Assembly: GCA_019636555.1 (NCBI GenBank)
Contig: JAHBXH010000001.1
Location: forward strand, 2,886,928-2,950,927
Origin: Phycisphaeraceae bacterium
GTDB taxonomy: Bacteria > Planctomycetota > Phycisphaerae > Phycisphaerales > UBA1924
Direction: 5' to 3'
DNA: 64,000 nt
Of this stretch, positions 43,366 to 52,987 are shown one piece after another (within the stretch, counting starts at the first letter, position 1; each line of letters opens with the position of its first letter). A program made the position numbers and the translations under genes. Below the pieces are notes generated by a model. It made no database searches and was not told the origin of the DNA. It was given only the letters and a program-made list of their open reading frames with translations.

Positions 43366-44943
43366 TTACTTGGTCGGCTCGACCACGCGCTGCTGCTGCT
43401 GCGGCGAATCCGGAATCACAACCGGGGGCAACTGCTGTCCGGAAGGCGCCGAGGGGACCTGCACCGGCGCCTGTTGCTGCGGTGTCGGCTGCATCGGAAC
43501 ACCCTGCAACAGGTCGATGCGCACGGGTGTAATCACGTTCAGTTTCAGATCTTTGTCCATCGACGAATCGCCGATGACGCCGACGATCTGGCCGAGTTTG
43601 TCGTTGAAGCTGAAGCGCGGATCGGGCTTGATGTAGCCGAGCGTGCGGGGCACGCTGGTGCCGACGCTCTGGATACGGTACATCAGCGGCAGGGTCTGTC
43701 CGTTGTAGACCGTGCTCGGCTGCAACTGGCCGACGATGCTGTAAACGCGTGTTGATTCGACTTGAGCCACATTCTGCAAGACCTGCTGATTCTGCTGCTG
43801 CACCGTGCCGCTGTCGTTCAGGAGCGCGAGTTGCTGCTGGCGCAGATCCTTGCGGAACTTGAGGATGTTCAGCCTTTGCTCGAGAAGCGTGCGCTGGCGG
43901 GGGGTGATCTGGCCCGAAAGCGATTGCAGCGTGCGCTCGTATTCGGAGATCAGAGTCTCGTACTCGGCCTCGCCCAGCGGCTGCGCATTGACTCGGTCGA
44001 ACGCCTGATCGAGCTCCTTGATGCGTGCCGCGGCACGCATGTTTGCGGTGACCGGAGCCGCGGGTGCGGGTGCCGAGGCGGTGGATGGAGTCGATCCGGG
44101 CGTGCCCTGTGCCGGCGTCGAACCGGCGTTGGTTGTGCTCTGATCGATCGTGACCGGGGCTGGCGTTGTTGTGCCGGGTTCGGTTGGTGCCGGAGACGAC
44201 GACGCGGGAGCGCCGGCTGTGCCGCTGGTGTTCATGGGCGTAACGAGGCTGTTGTCCACAGCTGGAGTCGAGGGCGTGCTCGAGGGTGCGCTCGCGGGTG
44301 GGGAAGCTGCGGGTGTGTTTATTGTCGGTGCCGCGGCGACCGGCTCGGCTGTCGGAGTGGGTGAAGCTGCGCCCGCTTCGGCCACAGTTCCGCCCTTGGC
44401 GCGGAACGCGCTCACTTCTGCCGGCGTGGCCTTACGCAGATTCTTTGATTCGGTGAACGCGCGTGCTTCGGCGGGGACCGGTACGCGGTAGGCGACCGCA
44501 CCGGAGCCCGCAGCACCCTCTTCAACCTGCAGAACTTTCAGACTCGTGCCGACAGGCAGCGTCGTCGGGAGGAGCGCCTTCCAACTACCCGCGAAGCCCG
44601 AGGTCTTGTTGCCGGCGAAGAGACGGCTCGGCTTGCTGAGCTTGAGTTCCTTGGTTGCGGGGTCGTAGGTCGCGTCTTCGGCGCGAACGATCGCAAAGGA
44701 GTCTGCGGGGTAGCTGATGCGCGACCAGTTGGCGCTCTCGCCATCGACAAGCACGACCGCGCCTTCCTGCAGCGCCCCCACTCTGTAGAAGACGGACGTA
44801 TCTCCCGAGTGGACGTCGGCAGACGGAGCAACGATCACGGCCTGATAGGACGCGACGTCTTTCACTTGCGCGATCGCAAACGCGGGCAGCCCCGCGGCGA
44901 CTGCAACGATACCGGCACGGGTGAGATCAAATCGGGAGAGCAT
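43366..44943 (-). CDS. Secreted SH3-like protein with Pro/Ser/Thr-rich linker
   Basis: 525 residues with a signal peptide (residues 1-25). Residues 30-165 form a beta-rich domain (VIVAPSADVHSGDTSVFYRVGALQEGAVVLVDGESANWSRISYP) like SH3 domains of cell-wall proteins. A 120-residue linker of Ala, Pro, Ser and Thr follows, then a coiled-coil or helical stretch (LEQRLNILKFRKDLRQQQLALLNDS) and a C-terminal domain with a Gln-rich tail. It may be surface-exposed or link wall and membrane. Family unrecognised. Divergent from the threonylcarbamoyl-AMP synthase gene. Confidence 0.72.
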   Translation of the reverse strand: MLSRFDLTRAGIVAVAAGLPAFAIAQVKDVASYQAVIVAPSADVHSGDTSVFYRVGALQEGAVVLVDGESANWSRISYPADSFAIVRAEDATYDPATKELKLSKPSRLFAGNKTSGFAGSWKALLPTTLPVGTSLKVLQVEEGAAGSGAVAYRVPVPAEARAFTESKNLRKATPAEVSAFRAKGGTVAEAGAASPTPTAEPVAAAPTINTPAASPPASAPSSTPSTPAVDNSLVTPMNTSGTAGAPASSSPAPTEPGTTTPAPVTIDQSTTNAGSTPAQGTPGSTPSTASAPAPAAPVTANMRAAARIKELDQAFDRVNAQPLGEAEYETLISEYERTLQSLSGQITPRQRTLLEQRLNILKFRKDLRQQQLALLNDSGTVQQQNQQVLQNVAQVESTRVYSIVGQLQPSTVYNGQTLPLMYRIQSVGTSVPRTLGYIKPDPRFSFNDKLGQIVGVIGDSSMDKDLKLNVITPVRIDLLQGVPMQPTPQQQAPVQVPSAPSGQQLPPVVIPDSPQQQQRVVEPTK

Positions 44944-45105
44944 GAGAGACTCCGTTCTGCTCGAATATGCTGGGCTGGCGATCGGCGTTCGGTCCGACCG
45001 GGGAGTACTTTACGCGGGGATTGCCGGTTGGTTTGTAAACACCAACCAACGAATCCATGTATTGATTTCGGCAAGACTTGCGCACGAACTGGAGCATTCG
45101 CGACC

Positions 45106-46179
45106 GTGGACGGAAGCCCCGAACAAATTGCCCAGGCGGTCGAACGCCTTCGGAGCGGCGGGCTGGTGGCCTTTCCGACCGAAACCGTGTACGGGCTGGG
45201 CGCGGATGCCTTCAGCGAAGAAGCGGTGCGGAAAGTCTTTGCGGCGAAAGGGAGACCGGCGCACAACCCGCTGATCGTCCACGTCTCCGGCGAAGAAATG
45301 GCGAAATCGGTCGCGGCAGAATGGCCGGAGGATGCGAAAAAGCTGGCGAGGAAGTTCTGGCCGGGGCCGCTTTCGATTGTTGTGCCCAAGGTTTCGACGT
45401 TGCCCGACGTCGTGACCGGGAGCGGACCGAACGTAGCGGTCCGATGTCCGGCGCACCCGTTGACGCTTGCGCTCCTCGAAGCATTTGGGAGCGGGTTGGT
45501 CGGGCCGAGCGCGAATATCTCCGGCTTTGTCTCGCCAACGACGGCGGCTCATGTCCGCGATGCGTTCGATGAGCGCGACGTTCTGGTTCTCGATGGTGGA
45601 TCGTGCACGGGGGGAATCGAGAGCACGGTTGTGTCGGTGGTCGGGGGAAGCGCGCGGGTGCTTCGGAGCGGTTTGATCGATGCCGCGCTGATCGGCGAAG
45701 TGCTGGGACGAAATGTCGAGTGCGCGGACAGCGGCGTCATTCGCGCTTCGCCGACGGCATCAACGCCCGCTGAGGCACCGGGACAATTGGGCTCCCACTA
45801 TGCGCCGCGAACAAAGGCGATCATGGTGGATGCGGACGAGGTCGAGAAAGTTGTGAATGGCGTGCGCGGAGTGTGCGTCGTGATGACGCACCAGTCTGAG
45901 GCGGATTCACCCTTCCCCGAACCCCTTCCCTCAGGGGAGCGGCTTCAGAAATCGCCCACCCCCAAGCCCCCTCCCTCCGGGAGGGGGATTCAGAGAGCAC
46001 ATGTCCTCCGCATGCCGGCGGACGCGCGCGGGTATGCGCGTCGGCTCTACGCGGCGCTGCGCGAAGCCGATGCGCTGCATGGGGAGCTGATTGTCATCGT
46101 GACCCCCCCGGATGAAAGCAAGAACCCGGTGTGGCGGGCGGTGCGGGATCGACTGAAGAGGGCGACGAGCGAACGCTAG
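45106..46179 (+). CDS. L-threonylcarbamoyladenylate synthase (Sua5/YrdC)
   Basis: 357 residues from GTG 45106. The frame is open upstream without plausible sequence. The YrdC domain (1-200) shows GGLVAFPTETVYGLGADA, KVFAAKGRPAHNPLIVHV, FWPGPLSIVV, and GSGLVGPSANISG, all diagnostic. Sua5-like C-terminal domain follows after GSHYAPRT. It makes threonylcarbamoyl-AMP for t6A37 of ANN-decoding tRNAs. Odd: about 30 residues between the two halves of the C-terminal part (FPEPLPSGERLQ...PPPSGRGIQR) are encoded by a palindromic repeat element at 45911-46000 kept in frame. The final codons overlap the convergent DinB-like gene by 4 nt. Confidence 0.92.
   Translation: MDGSPEQIAQAVERLRSGGLVAFPTETVYGLGADAFSEEAVRKVFAAKGRPAHNPLIVHVSGEEMAKSVAAEWPEDAKKLARKFWPGPLSIVVPKVSTLPDVVTGSGPNVAVRCPAHPLTLALLEAFGSGLVGPSANISGFVSPTTAAHVRDAFDERDVLVLDGGSCTGGIESTVVSVVGGSARVLRSGLIDAALIGEVLGRNVECADSGVIRASPTASTPAEAPGQLGSHYAPRTKAIMVDADEVEKVVNGVRGVCVVMTHQSEADSPFPEPLPSGERLQKSPTPKPPPSGRGIQRAHVLRMPADARGYARRLYAALREADALHGELIVIVTPPDESKNPVWRAVRDRLKRATSER
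45911..46000. repeat. Palindromic repeat element inside the Sua5-like gene
   Basis: A G/C-rich unit with a perfect 9-bp stem CCCCCTCCC-TCC-GGGAGGGGG at 45967-45987 and a second weaker CCTTCCCTCAGGGGAG fold before it. Similar CTCCC...GGGAG-type sequence occurs at 24012-24026 just after lepA. It reads through in the frame of the gene (PSGERLQ...PSGRGIQ), so it has not destroyed the reading frame. It is of the kind usually found between genes. Confidence 0.55.
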
Positions 46180-46670
46180 AAAACACTCGGCAGATTGAGC
46201 GACTTGCGCACGCCGCAAAGTTGGCCGCAGTGCCAACCTTCATGCCAGGCTGCGCGATCGAGCGCGTCGAGTTTGTCGTTGCAGAAGCCGCCGGTCTCGA
46301 CCGCCGGCGCCTTGGCGAGATCGGCGTCGGAGAGTTTCTTCGCCGCGGCGACGAACGCGTCGTACGAAGCATCAAAGTGCTTCTTCAGTTCTGCGAGCGA
46401 GGGATAGTTCTTTGCTTCGGGATTCGGCTTGCTCTTCATGCCGAAGAGCGCGTTATAGGAATCGGGAAGCGGATGCATCACGCCATCGAAGCAGGACTTG
46501 AACCACGCGTAGGTCGTCGCGAGGTGGCCGATGGTCCAAAGCGCATGGTTGTCCGTCGGTGAGGGCTGGTGCGTGAGCTTGCCCTCGGGAAAATCGGCCA
46601 TTGCCTTCTGTGTCAAGGCGTGAGCGAAGGCGAGCGAATGAAGAGCGTGATCCCGCTGCGCAGTGGACAT
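46176..46670 (-). CDS. DinB-superfamily (metal-binding four-helix bundle) protein
   Basis: 164 residues. DinB/DfsB fold: HALWTIGHLATTYAWF (His at about 43 and 49), and C-terminal AAWHEGWHCGQLCGVRKSLNL, whose HxxxHxxQ supplies the remaining metal ligands. Such proteins are often transferases using mycothiol, bacillithiol or glutathione, or of unknown role. The gene tail overlaps the Sua5-like gene by 4 nt on the other strand. Confidence 0.87.
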   Translation of the reverse strand: MSTAQRDHALHSLAFAHALTQKAMADFPEGKLTHQPSPTDNHALWTIGHLATTYAWFKSCFDGVMHPLPDSYNALFGMKSKPNPEAKNYPSLAELKKHFDASYDAFVAAAKKLSDADLAKAPAVETGGFCNDKLDALDRAAWHEGWHCGQLCGVRKSLNLPSVF

Positions 46671-46828
46671 GGTCGTGACTCCTTGAACCGTCGGCGTCTA
46701 CTGTTGGGCCCCCCGACAGGGCCTTCGGCCCGCGTTGGATGACCTAGAAAACGCCCGAGTTACCGAATCCCGAAAAAACTTCGGAATTCGCGAGCAGCAG
46801 CCCGTAGCAGCCTCACCCGAAAGCCCTC

Positions 46829-48343
46829 ATGAGCACCCCTGCGACAACGACTCCCGCTCCGAATCAGATCCAGATCGCGGTCGCCAAGGGCGACGGCATC
46901 GGCCCCGAGATCATGGACGCCACGCTGGAACTCTTCAAAGCCGCCGGCGTGATGAATTGGGTGCACTTCCGCGAAGTGAAGATGGGCGCGGGCGTGTTTG
47001 CGGAGGGGAACAGCCGCGGCATGACGGACGAGGCGATCCGCGTGACGGAAGAGAGCGGGATCCTGTTCAAAGGCCCGATGGAAACTCCCAAGGGCGGCGG
47101 TGGCAAGAGCATCAACGTCACCGCGCGCAAGATGTGGAACGCGTTTGCGAACTATCGCGTGTTCAAGACGCTGCCGGGCGTGGAGACGGTGTACTCGAAG
47201 GCGGGGATCGCGATCGATTTCGCGATCGTGCGCGAGAACATCGAGGACACCTACGGAGGCGTCGAGCACCGCCTGAGCAACGACACGATCCAGTGCAAGC
47301 GTCTCATGAGCGCGCCGGGATGTGATGAGGTGCATCGGTTCGCGTTCCAAACGGCGCGCAAAGTGGGCGTGAAAAAGGTGCACTGCGGACACAAGGCCAA
47401 CATCATGAAGATGACGGACGGCCTCTTTCTGGATCGCTTCCGCTCCACGGCGAAGGACTTTCCGGAGATCGAGACGGGAGACGTGATTGTTGATGCGCTG
47501 TGTTTGAATCTGGTGGTGAAGCCGCAGCAGTATCAGATCATCGTGCTGCCGAATCTGCAGGGCGACATCGTCAGCGACCTGTGCGCAGGGCTGGTCGGCG
47601 GGCTCGGGTTCGCGCCGAGCGCGAACATCGGGAATCACATCTCGATCTTCGAAGCGGTGCACGGGACGGCGCCCGATATCGCCGGGCGCGGCATCGCGAA
47701 TCCGACGAGTCTTGTCCTGTCGGGGATGATGATGCTCCGGCACATCGGCCTGAACCGCGAGGCCTCGAACATCGAGAACGCGCTGCTCGCGACGCTCGAG
47801 AGCGGCGTGCACACGGGCGATTTCGGGGACAAGAGCAAACCCAGCGTCGGCACGCGTGACTTCACGAACGCGATCATCGGGAACCTGGGGAACAAGCCAA
47901 AGACGGTGCCCGCGGTGGATGTACCGGAAGCGAAGACCCCCACGTTCGTGCGCGAGGCCAAGCCGAGCGGGCCGCGGGTGATCCGCACGTTCAAGAACGT
48001 GGTCACCCACGTGGTCGGCTGCGACATTTATCTTGATACGCCGCTGAGCCCGCTGGCGCTGGCGGAAGAGATGCAGCGTGCCGCGGCGGATACGCCGTTC
48101 AAGTTGACGCTTATTTCAAACCGGGGCACGCAGGTCTGGCCGACTGGGAGCGTGTACACCGAGTGCGTGGACTATTACCGCGTGCGGTTTGAATTAAAAG
48201 ACGGAGTCGCGCCGGGGAGTTTCGGGCAGAGCCGGTGTGTGGCGCTCATGGACCGCGTGGCGGAGAGCTTTACGGTGTGCTCGTACGAGTTGCTTCGCAC
48301 GTTCGATGGAGTGAAGGGGTACAGCCTGGCGCAGGGGCAGTAG
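46829..48343 (+). CDS. icd: NADP-type isocitrate dehydrogenase, long form
   Basis: 504 residues. The isocitrate/isopropylmalate dehydrogenase fold is evident: [16 protein letters not shown] at the N-terminus, [15 protein letters not shown] (substrate loop), [66 protein letters not shown] and the NAD(P) region [21 protein letters not shown]. After residue 370 there is an extra domain of about 130 residues ([23 protein letters not shown]...), as in the long Thermus thermophilus enzyme. It oxidises isocitrate to 2-oxoglutarate in the citric acid cycle. Cofactor preference is inferred, not proved. Confidence 0.9.
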   Translation: MSTPATTTPAPNQIQIAVAKGDGIGPEIMDATLELFKAAGVMNWVHFREVKMGAGVFAEGNSRGMTDEAIRVTEESGILFKGPMETPKGGGGKSINVTARKMWNAFANYRVFKTLPGVETVYSKAGIAIDFAIVRENIEDTYGGVEHRLSNDTIQCKRLMSAPGCDEVHRFAFQTARKVGVKKVHCGHKANIMKMTDGLFLDRFRSTAKDFPEIETGDVIVDALCLNLVVKPQQYQIIVLPNLQGDIVSDLCAGLVGGLGFAPSANIGNHISIFEAVHGTAPDIAGRGIANPTSLVLSGMMMLRHIGLNREASNIENALLATLESGVHTGDFGDKSKPSVGTRDFTNAIIGNLGNKPKTVPAVDVPEAKTPTFVREAKPSGPRVIRTFKNVVTHVVGCDIYLDTPLSPLALAEEMQRAAADTPFKLTLISNRGTQVWPTGSVYTECVDYYRVRFELKDGVAPGSFGQSRCVALMDRVAESFTVCSYELLRTFDGVKGYSLAQGQ

Positions 48344-48375
48344 CGATGTCGGATGTCGATTGATGCTACTTGTAG

Positions 48376-49785
48376 TTATTTATCCTGCTCTTCGCGCAGC
48401 GCAAGCATCGACGAATAGGCGACGTAATACTTGTTGATATTGCGGACGTAGCGCACGGTCTCGATGCCGATTTCCTGCATCGCGATCTGTTCGACGTTGT
48501 CGAACCAGAGATTGGGGTTGAGCCCGGCGGACTTGGCCTTTTCGCGGAGTTGCCGGATGCGCCCCGGTCCGGCGTTGTATGCCGCGAGGGTGAAATCCAC
48601 GCGCGGTCCGGGCGCGAGGTCGTCATCGCTGAAGTAGTTTTCGCGGAGCCACGACATGTACTTGATGCCGGCGTGGATGTTGTTGGCGGCGATTTCGATA
48701 TTGCCGCAGTCCATTTGCTTGCCGGTGCTGGGAAGCAGCTGCATGATTCCGATCGCGCCGGCGCTGCTGCGCTTGTCCTGATCGAGCTGCGATTCCTGAT
48801 ATCCCTGTGCCGCCATGAGCAGCCAATCGAAATCGTACATCGAGGCGTACTTCCTGAAATCGGCCTTGAGGCGGTCGATGCGGACGCGACCGACGGGTTT
48901 GAGCGCATCCTTGCACCACTTTGCGTTCTCGAAATAGCGCTTGAAGAGGATGTTGCCGAGCAGCGTGCCCTTCTTGTGGTCGGCGACGAAGTGGTTGAGG
49001 CTTTGGAGCAGTTGCTTGCTGTCCGGTCGAACGGCAAAGGCGATGTTGTTGCCACTGGAAAGAAAAATGTCTTCGTGAACGGCGAGATCGGGCAGCACTT
49101 TCGCCCAGAGATTTGCGATGTGACGATCGCAGGCGGTGAAAGGAATGGAACCGGCGGAAACAAGTTCGAGAATGTCCTCGGTCTCGAGCGGTCGCTCGGG
49201 CGTGTGGATGCGGATCGGCTTTTCTCCTTCCTTGACCAGCCGCGCCGAGAGCGCCTTTGCGTGTGCTTCGTAGCTGGAACCTTCGACAAGAAGCAATTCC
49301 TGGCCGGCGAGATCGTCGATCGAATCGATTTTCGGGCTGCGCGGACCGCTGACAACGACCTCGTGGACATCCGAGATGTACGGATCGGAAAACGCGACCT
49401 TCTCGGCTCGCTGCGGCGTGATCGTGAAGTTGGAGGCGATGACATCGCCCTTTCCTTCTATGAGCGCCGGGATCAGATCGTCGAAGGCAACCGGAACAAA
49501 GACGAGCGTGAGTTTGCGGTCGTGATCGTCGAGACTTTTGACGAGATCATCGCGATAGGCTGTCATCAGATCGTGGGTGAAACCGAGGCACTGGCCTTGA
49601 TCGACGAAGAAATCGGTGCGGGAGGGGCTGACAAGCACGCGGATCACCCCGAGCTTGAGCATTTCGGGGAGATCGTCGTGGCGGAGCGAGCCGACACGCT
49701 GGACGAGAATGTCGGATTGGGACTGGGCGCGGGAGGAGGGCGCGAGCAGCAGGCATGCGGCCGCGAAAAGGATTCTTGCGATCAT
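48376..49785 (-). CDS. MltF-like membrane-bound lytic transglycosylase
   Basis: 469 residues from ATG 49785 with a signal peptide (to about residue 22). Residues 40-290 are an extracellular solute-binding (SBP family 3) domain (MLKLGVIRVLVSPSRTDFFVDQGQCLGFTHDLM). Residues 300-460 are a soluble lytic transglycosylase (SLT) domain: catalytic Glu331 in QGYQESQLD, GAIGIMQLLPSTG, AAYNAGPGRIRQL. This is the MltF architecture, cutting peptidoglycan glycan strands. It lies alone on the minus strand. Confidence 0.92.
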   Translation of the reverse strand: MIARILFAAACLLLAPSSRAQSQSDILVQRVGSLRHDDLPEMLKLGVIRVLVSPSRTDFFVDQGQCLGFTHDLMTAYRDDLVKSLDDHDRKLTLVFVPVAFDDLIPALIEGKGDVIASNFTITPQRAEKVAFSDPYISDVHEVVVSGPRSPKIDSIDDLAGQELLLVEGSSYEAHAKALSARLVKEGEKPIRIHTPERPLETEDILELVSAGSIPFTACDRHIANLWAKVLPDLAVHEDIFLSSGNNIAFAVRPDSKQLLQSLNHFVADHKKGTLLGNILFKRYFENAKWCKDALKPVGRVRIDRLKADFRKYASMYDFDWLLMAAQGYQESQLDQDKRSSAGAIGIMQLLPSTGKQMDCGNIEIAANNIHAGIKYMSWLRENYFSDDDLAPGPRVDFTLAAYNAGPGRIRQLREKAKSAGLNPNLWFDNVEQIAMQEIGIETVRYVRNINKYYVAYSSMLALREEQDK

Positions 49786-49902
49786 GCGGCCCAGTCTACG
49801 GCACTTGGCAAAGTGCGGCGGCTCTCGCCGCCGCAGCAGCCAGAAGCCCATTCGGCGGTACGCCGGCTTAGACTAGTGTCCGACCAGTCGATATACTTCG
49901 GT

Positions 49903-50157
49903 ATGGCCGACTTCAAAGACAACCGCATCGGCGCCTATGACGCGAAGACCCACTTTTCCGACCTTCTTGAACGCGTGGAGAACGGAGAAGAAGTGACGAT
50001 CACGCGACACGGAGCGCCGGTAGCGAAGATGGTCCCGGTTCGGCGGAGTTCTGCCGCGAAAAAGCGGGCGGCGATCGAGGGCATGCGCAAGCTCGCGAAG
50101 GGGATGAAGCTCCGTGGACTGCGGATCAAAGACCTCATCGCGGAGGGGCGCCGGTGA
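49903..50157 (+). CDS. Phd/YefM (VapB-like) antitoxin
   Basis: 84 residues. GAYDAKTHFSDLLERVENGEEVTITRHGAPVAKMVPV is the Phd/YefM DNA-binding N-terminus. The basic, less-structured C-terminal part (KKRAAIEGMRKLAKGMKLRGLRIKDL) would wrap the toxin. Its end overlaps the GTG start of the PIN toxin gene by GTGA, so the two are coupled. It would repress its own operon and neutralise the toxin. Confidence 0.9.
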   Translation: MADFKDNRIGAYDAKTHFSDLLERVENGEEVTITRHGAPVAKMVPVRRSSAAKKRAAIEGMRKLAKGMKLRGLRIKDLIAEGRR

Positions 50158-50570
50158 GCGCCGCGTTTGTTCTCGATTGTTCGACGACTCTCACTTGGCT
50201 CTTCGACGAAGAAGCGACGCCGGAAACTGGTGAATTGCTCTCTCGATTGCAAGAAGAAGCGGCAGTTGTTCCGGGCTTGTGGATGCTCGAAATTGCGAAC
50301 GCGCTCGCGATGGCGGAAAAGCGCAAGCGGAGCACGCCCGCACAATCAGACAAGTTTCTGAAGATGTTGTCTGCGCTCGACATTGATGTCGATCATGAAT
50401 TCGCGAGCCGGGCGTTCGGCCCGCTGTTGTCGCTCTGCCGCGCGCACGGGTTGACCAGTTACGACGCCGCATACCTCGATCTTGCAGCGCGGCGGCGCCT
50501 GCCGCTGGCGACGATGGACAAGCAGCTCGCGACCGCTGCAAGGAAGTTGAAGATTGCGGTGCTCGGATAG
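50154..50570 (+). CDS. PIN-domain (VapC-like) ribonuclease toxin
   Basis: 138 residues. Acidic PIN active-site residues are seen at Asp8 (FVLDCS), Glu46 (WMLEIANAL), Asp104 (SYDAAYLDLA) and Asp122 (ATMDKQLA), in the usual VapC order. Such toxins cut RNA. It overlaps its antitoxin gene by 4 nt, forming a complete type II pair not obviously interrupted. Confidence 0.92.
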   Translation: MSAAFVLDCSTTLTWLFDEEATPETGELLSRLQEEAAVVPGLWMLEIANALAMAEKRKRSTPAQSDKFLKMLSALDIDVDHEFASRAFGPLLSLCRAHGLTSYDAAYLDLAARRRLPLATMDKQLATAARKLKIAVLG

Positions 50571-50579
50571 CGAGTGCAC

Positions 50580-52505
50580 TCAGGATGTCGGCTTGGCTTC
50601 CTTCGCCCAACTGTCTTTCAGCGTCACCGTGCGGTTGAACACGAGTTTGCCGGGCGTCGAATCCTTGTCCACATTGAAATAGCCCAGCCGCTCGAACTGG
50701 AAGCGTGCGCCTTCGAGGGCTTCGTTGTTGTACTTCGCATTCTCCGCAAGCCAGGGCTCGACGAGCGCCTGCACCACTTCGAGCGAGTTCGGGTTGAGAT
50801 CGTCGAGGTAGCTCCCGGTCTTCTCGCCCGGAACCTCTGCCGTAAACAGTCTGTCAAACAGTCGGACTTCCGCCGGCACGGCGTGCTGCGCGCTCACCCA
50901 GTGGATCGTGCCCTTGACCTTCTTGGTCGGCTTGCCGTCGGGCCCGACGGGCGCGTCGCCCCCTCGCGTCTCTGGGTCGTAGGTCGCGCGGATGCCGGTG
51001 ATGTTTCCCGCGGCGTCCTTCTCCACTCCCGTGCACGTGATGAAGTACGCCCAGCGCAGACGAACCTCGGCCCCGGGCGCCAGCCTGAAGAACTTCCTGG
51101 GCGGGTTTTCCATGAAGTCATCCTGCTCGATGTAGATGACTTTGGAGAACGGCACCTTGCGCTTTCCGACGCTCTCGTCTTCGGGGTTGATGACAAAATC
51201 GAGTTCGTCCACCTTCGACTTGCCATCGGGTTCGGCGGGCCAGTTTTCGATCGTCACCTTGAGCGGCTTTAGCACCGCCATGCCGCGCGGCGCGATCTTG
51301 TTCAGGACGTCGCGCACGGCGTTTTCGAGGCGTCCGATGTCGATGTAACTCTCGACCTTGGTCACGCCGACATCGGTGACGAAATTGCGGAGCGCCTCGG
51401 GCGGGTAGCCCCGCCGACGCATCGCACTGATCGTCGGCATGCGCGGGTCGTCCCAGCCCGACACTGTATTCTCTTCCACCATCTTGAGCAGGTTGCGCTT
51501 GCTCATGACGGTGTAGGTCGGGCGCAGTTTGGCGAACTCGATCTGCTGCGGATGATGGATCTTGGGAAGGGATGACCAGGGAGCCGCAGAATCACCGGTC
51601 TGGAGACCGGTGCCACCAGAGCCAGCACGCCCGTCGTTGATCGCATCGATGAACCAGTCGTAGAGCGGGCGGTGATTCTCGAACTCAAGCGTGCAGATGC
51701 TGTGCGTGATCCCTTCGAGCGAATCTTCGAGCCCGTGCGCCCAGTCGTACATCGGGTACATCGACCACTTGTCGCCGGTGTTGTGGTGGCGCTCGTGGAT
51801 GATGCGGTACATCACGGGATCGCGCAGGTTGAAATTCGGCGAGGCGAGATCGATCTTCGCGCGCACGGTCATCGCGCCGTTCGGATGCTTGCCGTCGCGC
51901 ATCTCTTTGAGCAGCCTCAAACTCTCTTCGATCGGGCGATCGCGATGGGGAGAAGTCGCGGGAACCGTCGGCGTGCCGCGGCGGGCGGATACCTCCTCCC
52001 CCGACAACTGGCAGACGTACGCCTTGCCCTTGCGCACGAGTTCCTCGGTGAACGCGTACATCTGATCAAAGTAGTTGCTCGCGAAGTGCAGCCCGCCCGC
52101 GTTCGGGCCGGTGTCGAAATCGCCCCCCAGCCACTTCACGTCGCGGATGATCGAATCGACGTATTCCTGTTCTTCCTTCGCCGGGTTGGTGTCGTCGAAG
52201 CGCAGGTTGAACTTGCCCCCGTACTTCCTGGCGAGACCGGAGTTCAGGCAGATGCTCTTGGCGTGGCCGACGTGCAGGTAGCCGTTTGGTTCCGGCGGAA
52301 AACGAGTGTGCACCCGCGGCACGTTCGCCCGGGCCGGCTCCTTGGCGCCCCACGTCCCCCATTTTTTGGAAGCGTTGTCCGCCTCGACGATCTGCTCGAG
52401 AAAGTTCAGCGAGCGATCTTGCGATGACGATTCCGCGGCGGGCGGATTGGAAGGCGCGACGGGCTTGCCACCGGAAGGTTTGGAAGTGTTTGTGGGACCG
52501 GTCAT
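50580..52505 (-). CDS. glnS: Glutamine-tRNA ligase
   Basis: 641 residues, somewhat longer than E. coli GlnRS (554) through an N-terminal 60-residue extension. Class I signature FPPEPNGYLHVGHAKS (residues 69-84), KMSKS-like VMSKRNLLK, and the GlnRS-specific DDTNPAKEEQEYVDSI and VFAEPNAHL-type blocks (EDSLEGITHSICTLEFENHRPLYDWF) distinguish it from GltX, which is also present. Charges tRNA-Gln directly. Confidence 0.96.
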   Translation of the reverse strand: MTGPTNTSKPSGGKPVAPSNPPAAESSSQDRSLNFLEQIVEADNASKKWGTWGAKEPARANVPRVHTRFPPEPNGYLHVGHAKSICLNSGLARKYGGKFNLRFDDTNPAKEEQEYVDSIIRDVKWLGGDFDTGPNAGGLHFASNYFDQMYAFTEELVRKGKAYVCQLSGEEVSARRGTPTVPATSPHRDRPIEESLRLLKEMRDGKHPNGAMTVRAKIDLASPNFNLRDPVMYRIIHERHHNTGDKWSMYPMYDWAHGLEDSLEGITHSICTLEFENHRPLYDWFIDAINDGRAGSGGTGLQTGDSAAPWSSLPKIHHPQQIEFAKLRPTYTVMSKRNLLKMVEENTVSGWDDPRMPTISAMRRRGYPPEALRNFVTDVGVTKVESYIDIGRLENAVRDVLNKIAPRGMAVLKPLKVTIENWPAEPDGKSKVDELDFVINPEDESVGKRKVPFSKVIYIEQDDFMENPPRKFFRLAPGAEVRLRWAYFITCTGVEKDAAGNITGIRATYDPETRGGDAPVGPDGKPTKKVKGTIHWVSAQHAVPAEVRLFDRLFTAEVPGEKTGSYLDDLNPNSLEVVQALVEPWLAENAKYNNEALEGARFQFERLGYFNVDKDSTPGKLVFNRTVTLKDSWAKEAKPTS

Positions 52506-52587
52506 AAGGGCGGGATTCTACGAGCGAAAGAGTTCAGGAATCGCCCTTCACAGGAGTCTTTGGCGGGGGCGCGGGTACGCTCGGCGC

Positions 52588-52980
52588 ATGGCGATTCCAA
52601 ACCACAAGCTTCAGCTTCGTGTTCTGCCCGGACTGTTCGCCTACGCAAGGCTCGAACCCGGAGCCGAACCGCCGACGTGGGCCGAGAACGAGACACTCTT
52701 CTTGCGGGTGCGCACTCGCACCGAGCAATGCGTGATCTGCCCGGATTCGGCGGTGCCGCCGGGTATTCGGAAGGAAGGCCCGTGGAGGATCATCGGTATC
52801 GATGCGACCCTGGATTTCAATCAAGTCGGGATCATCGCGAGCCTCGCGGTGCCGCTCGCGGACGCGGGAATAAGCATCGCGCCGATCGCGAGCTTTGATA
52901 CCGACTACATCCTGGTACGCGAGAGCGACCTTGATCGCGCAAAGGCAGTTCTCACCCAAGCCGGCCACCGTTTCAGTTGA
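52588..52980 (+). CDS. ACT-domain protein
   Basis: 130 residues from ATG 52588. It reads LRVLPGLFAYARLEPGAEPP...WRIIGIDATLDFNQVGIIASLAVPLADAGISIAPIASFDTDYILVRESDLDRAKAVLTQAGHRF, the two-part ACT-like fold (CASTOR/ACT_7 group), with the FDTDYILVR strand characteristic of this family. Such domains bind amino acids or other small ligands. Function here unknown. It faces glnS head to head with about 80 nt between. Confidence 0.82.
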   Translation: MAIPNHKLQLRVLPGLFAYARLEPGAEPPTWAENETLFLRVRTRTEQCVICPDSAVPPGIRKEGPWRIIGIDATLDFNQVGIIASLAVPLADAGISIAPIASFDTDYILVRESDLDRAKAVLTQAGHRFS

Positions 52981-52987
52981 TCATCGC

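Noticed and set aside
46688..46735. G/C-rich hairpins after the start of the DinB-like gene
   Set aside because: Short stems without a T-run in either direction. Not enough to call a terminator.
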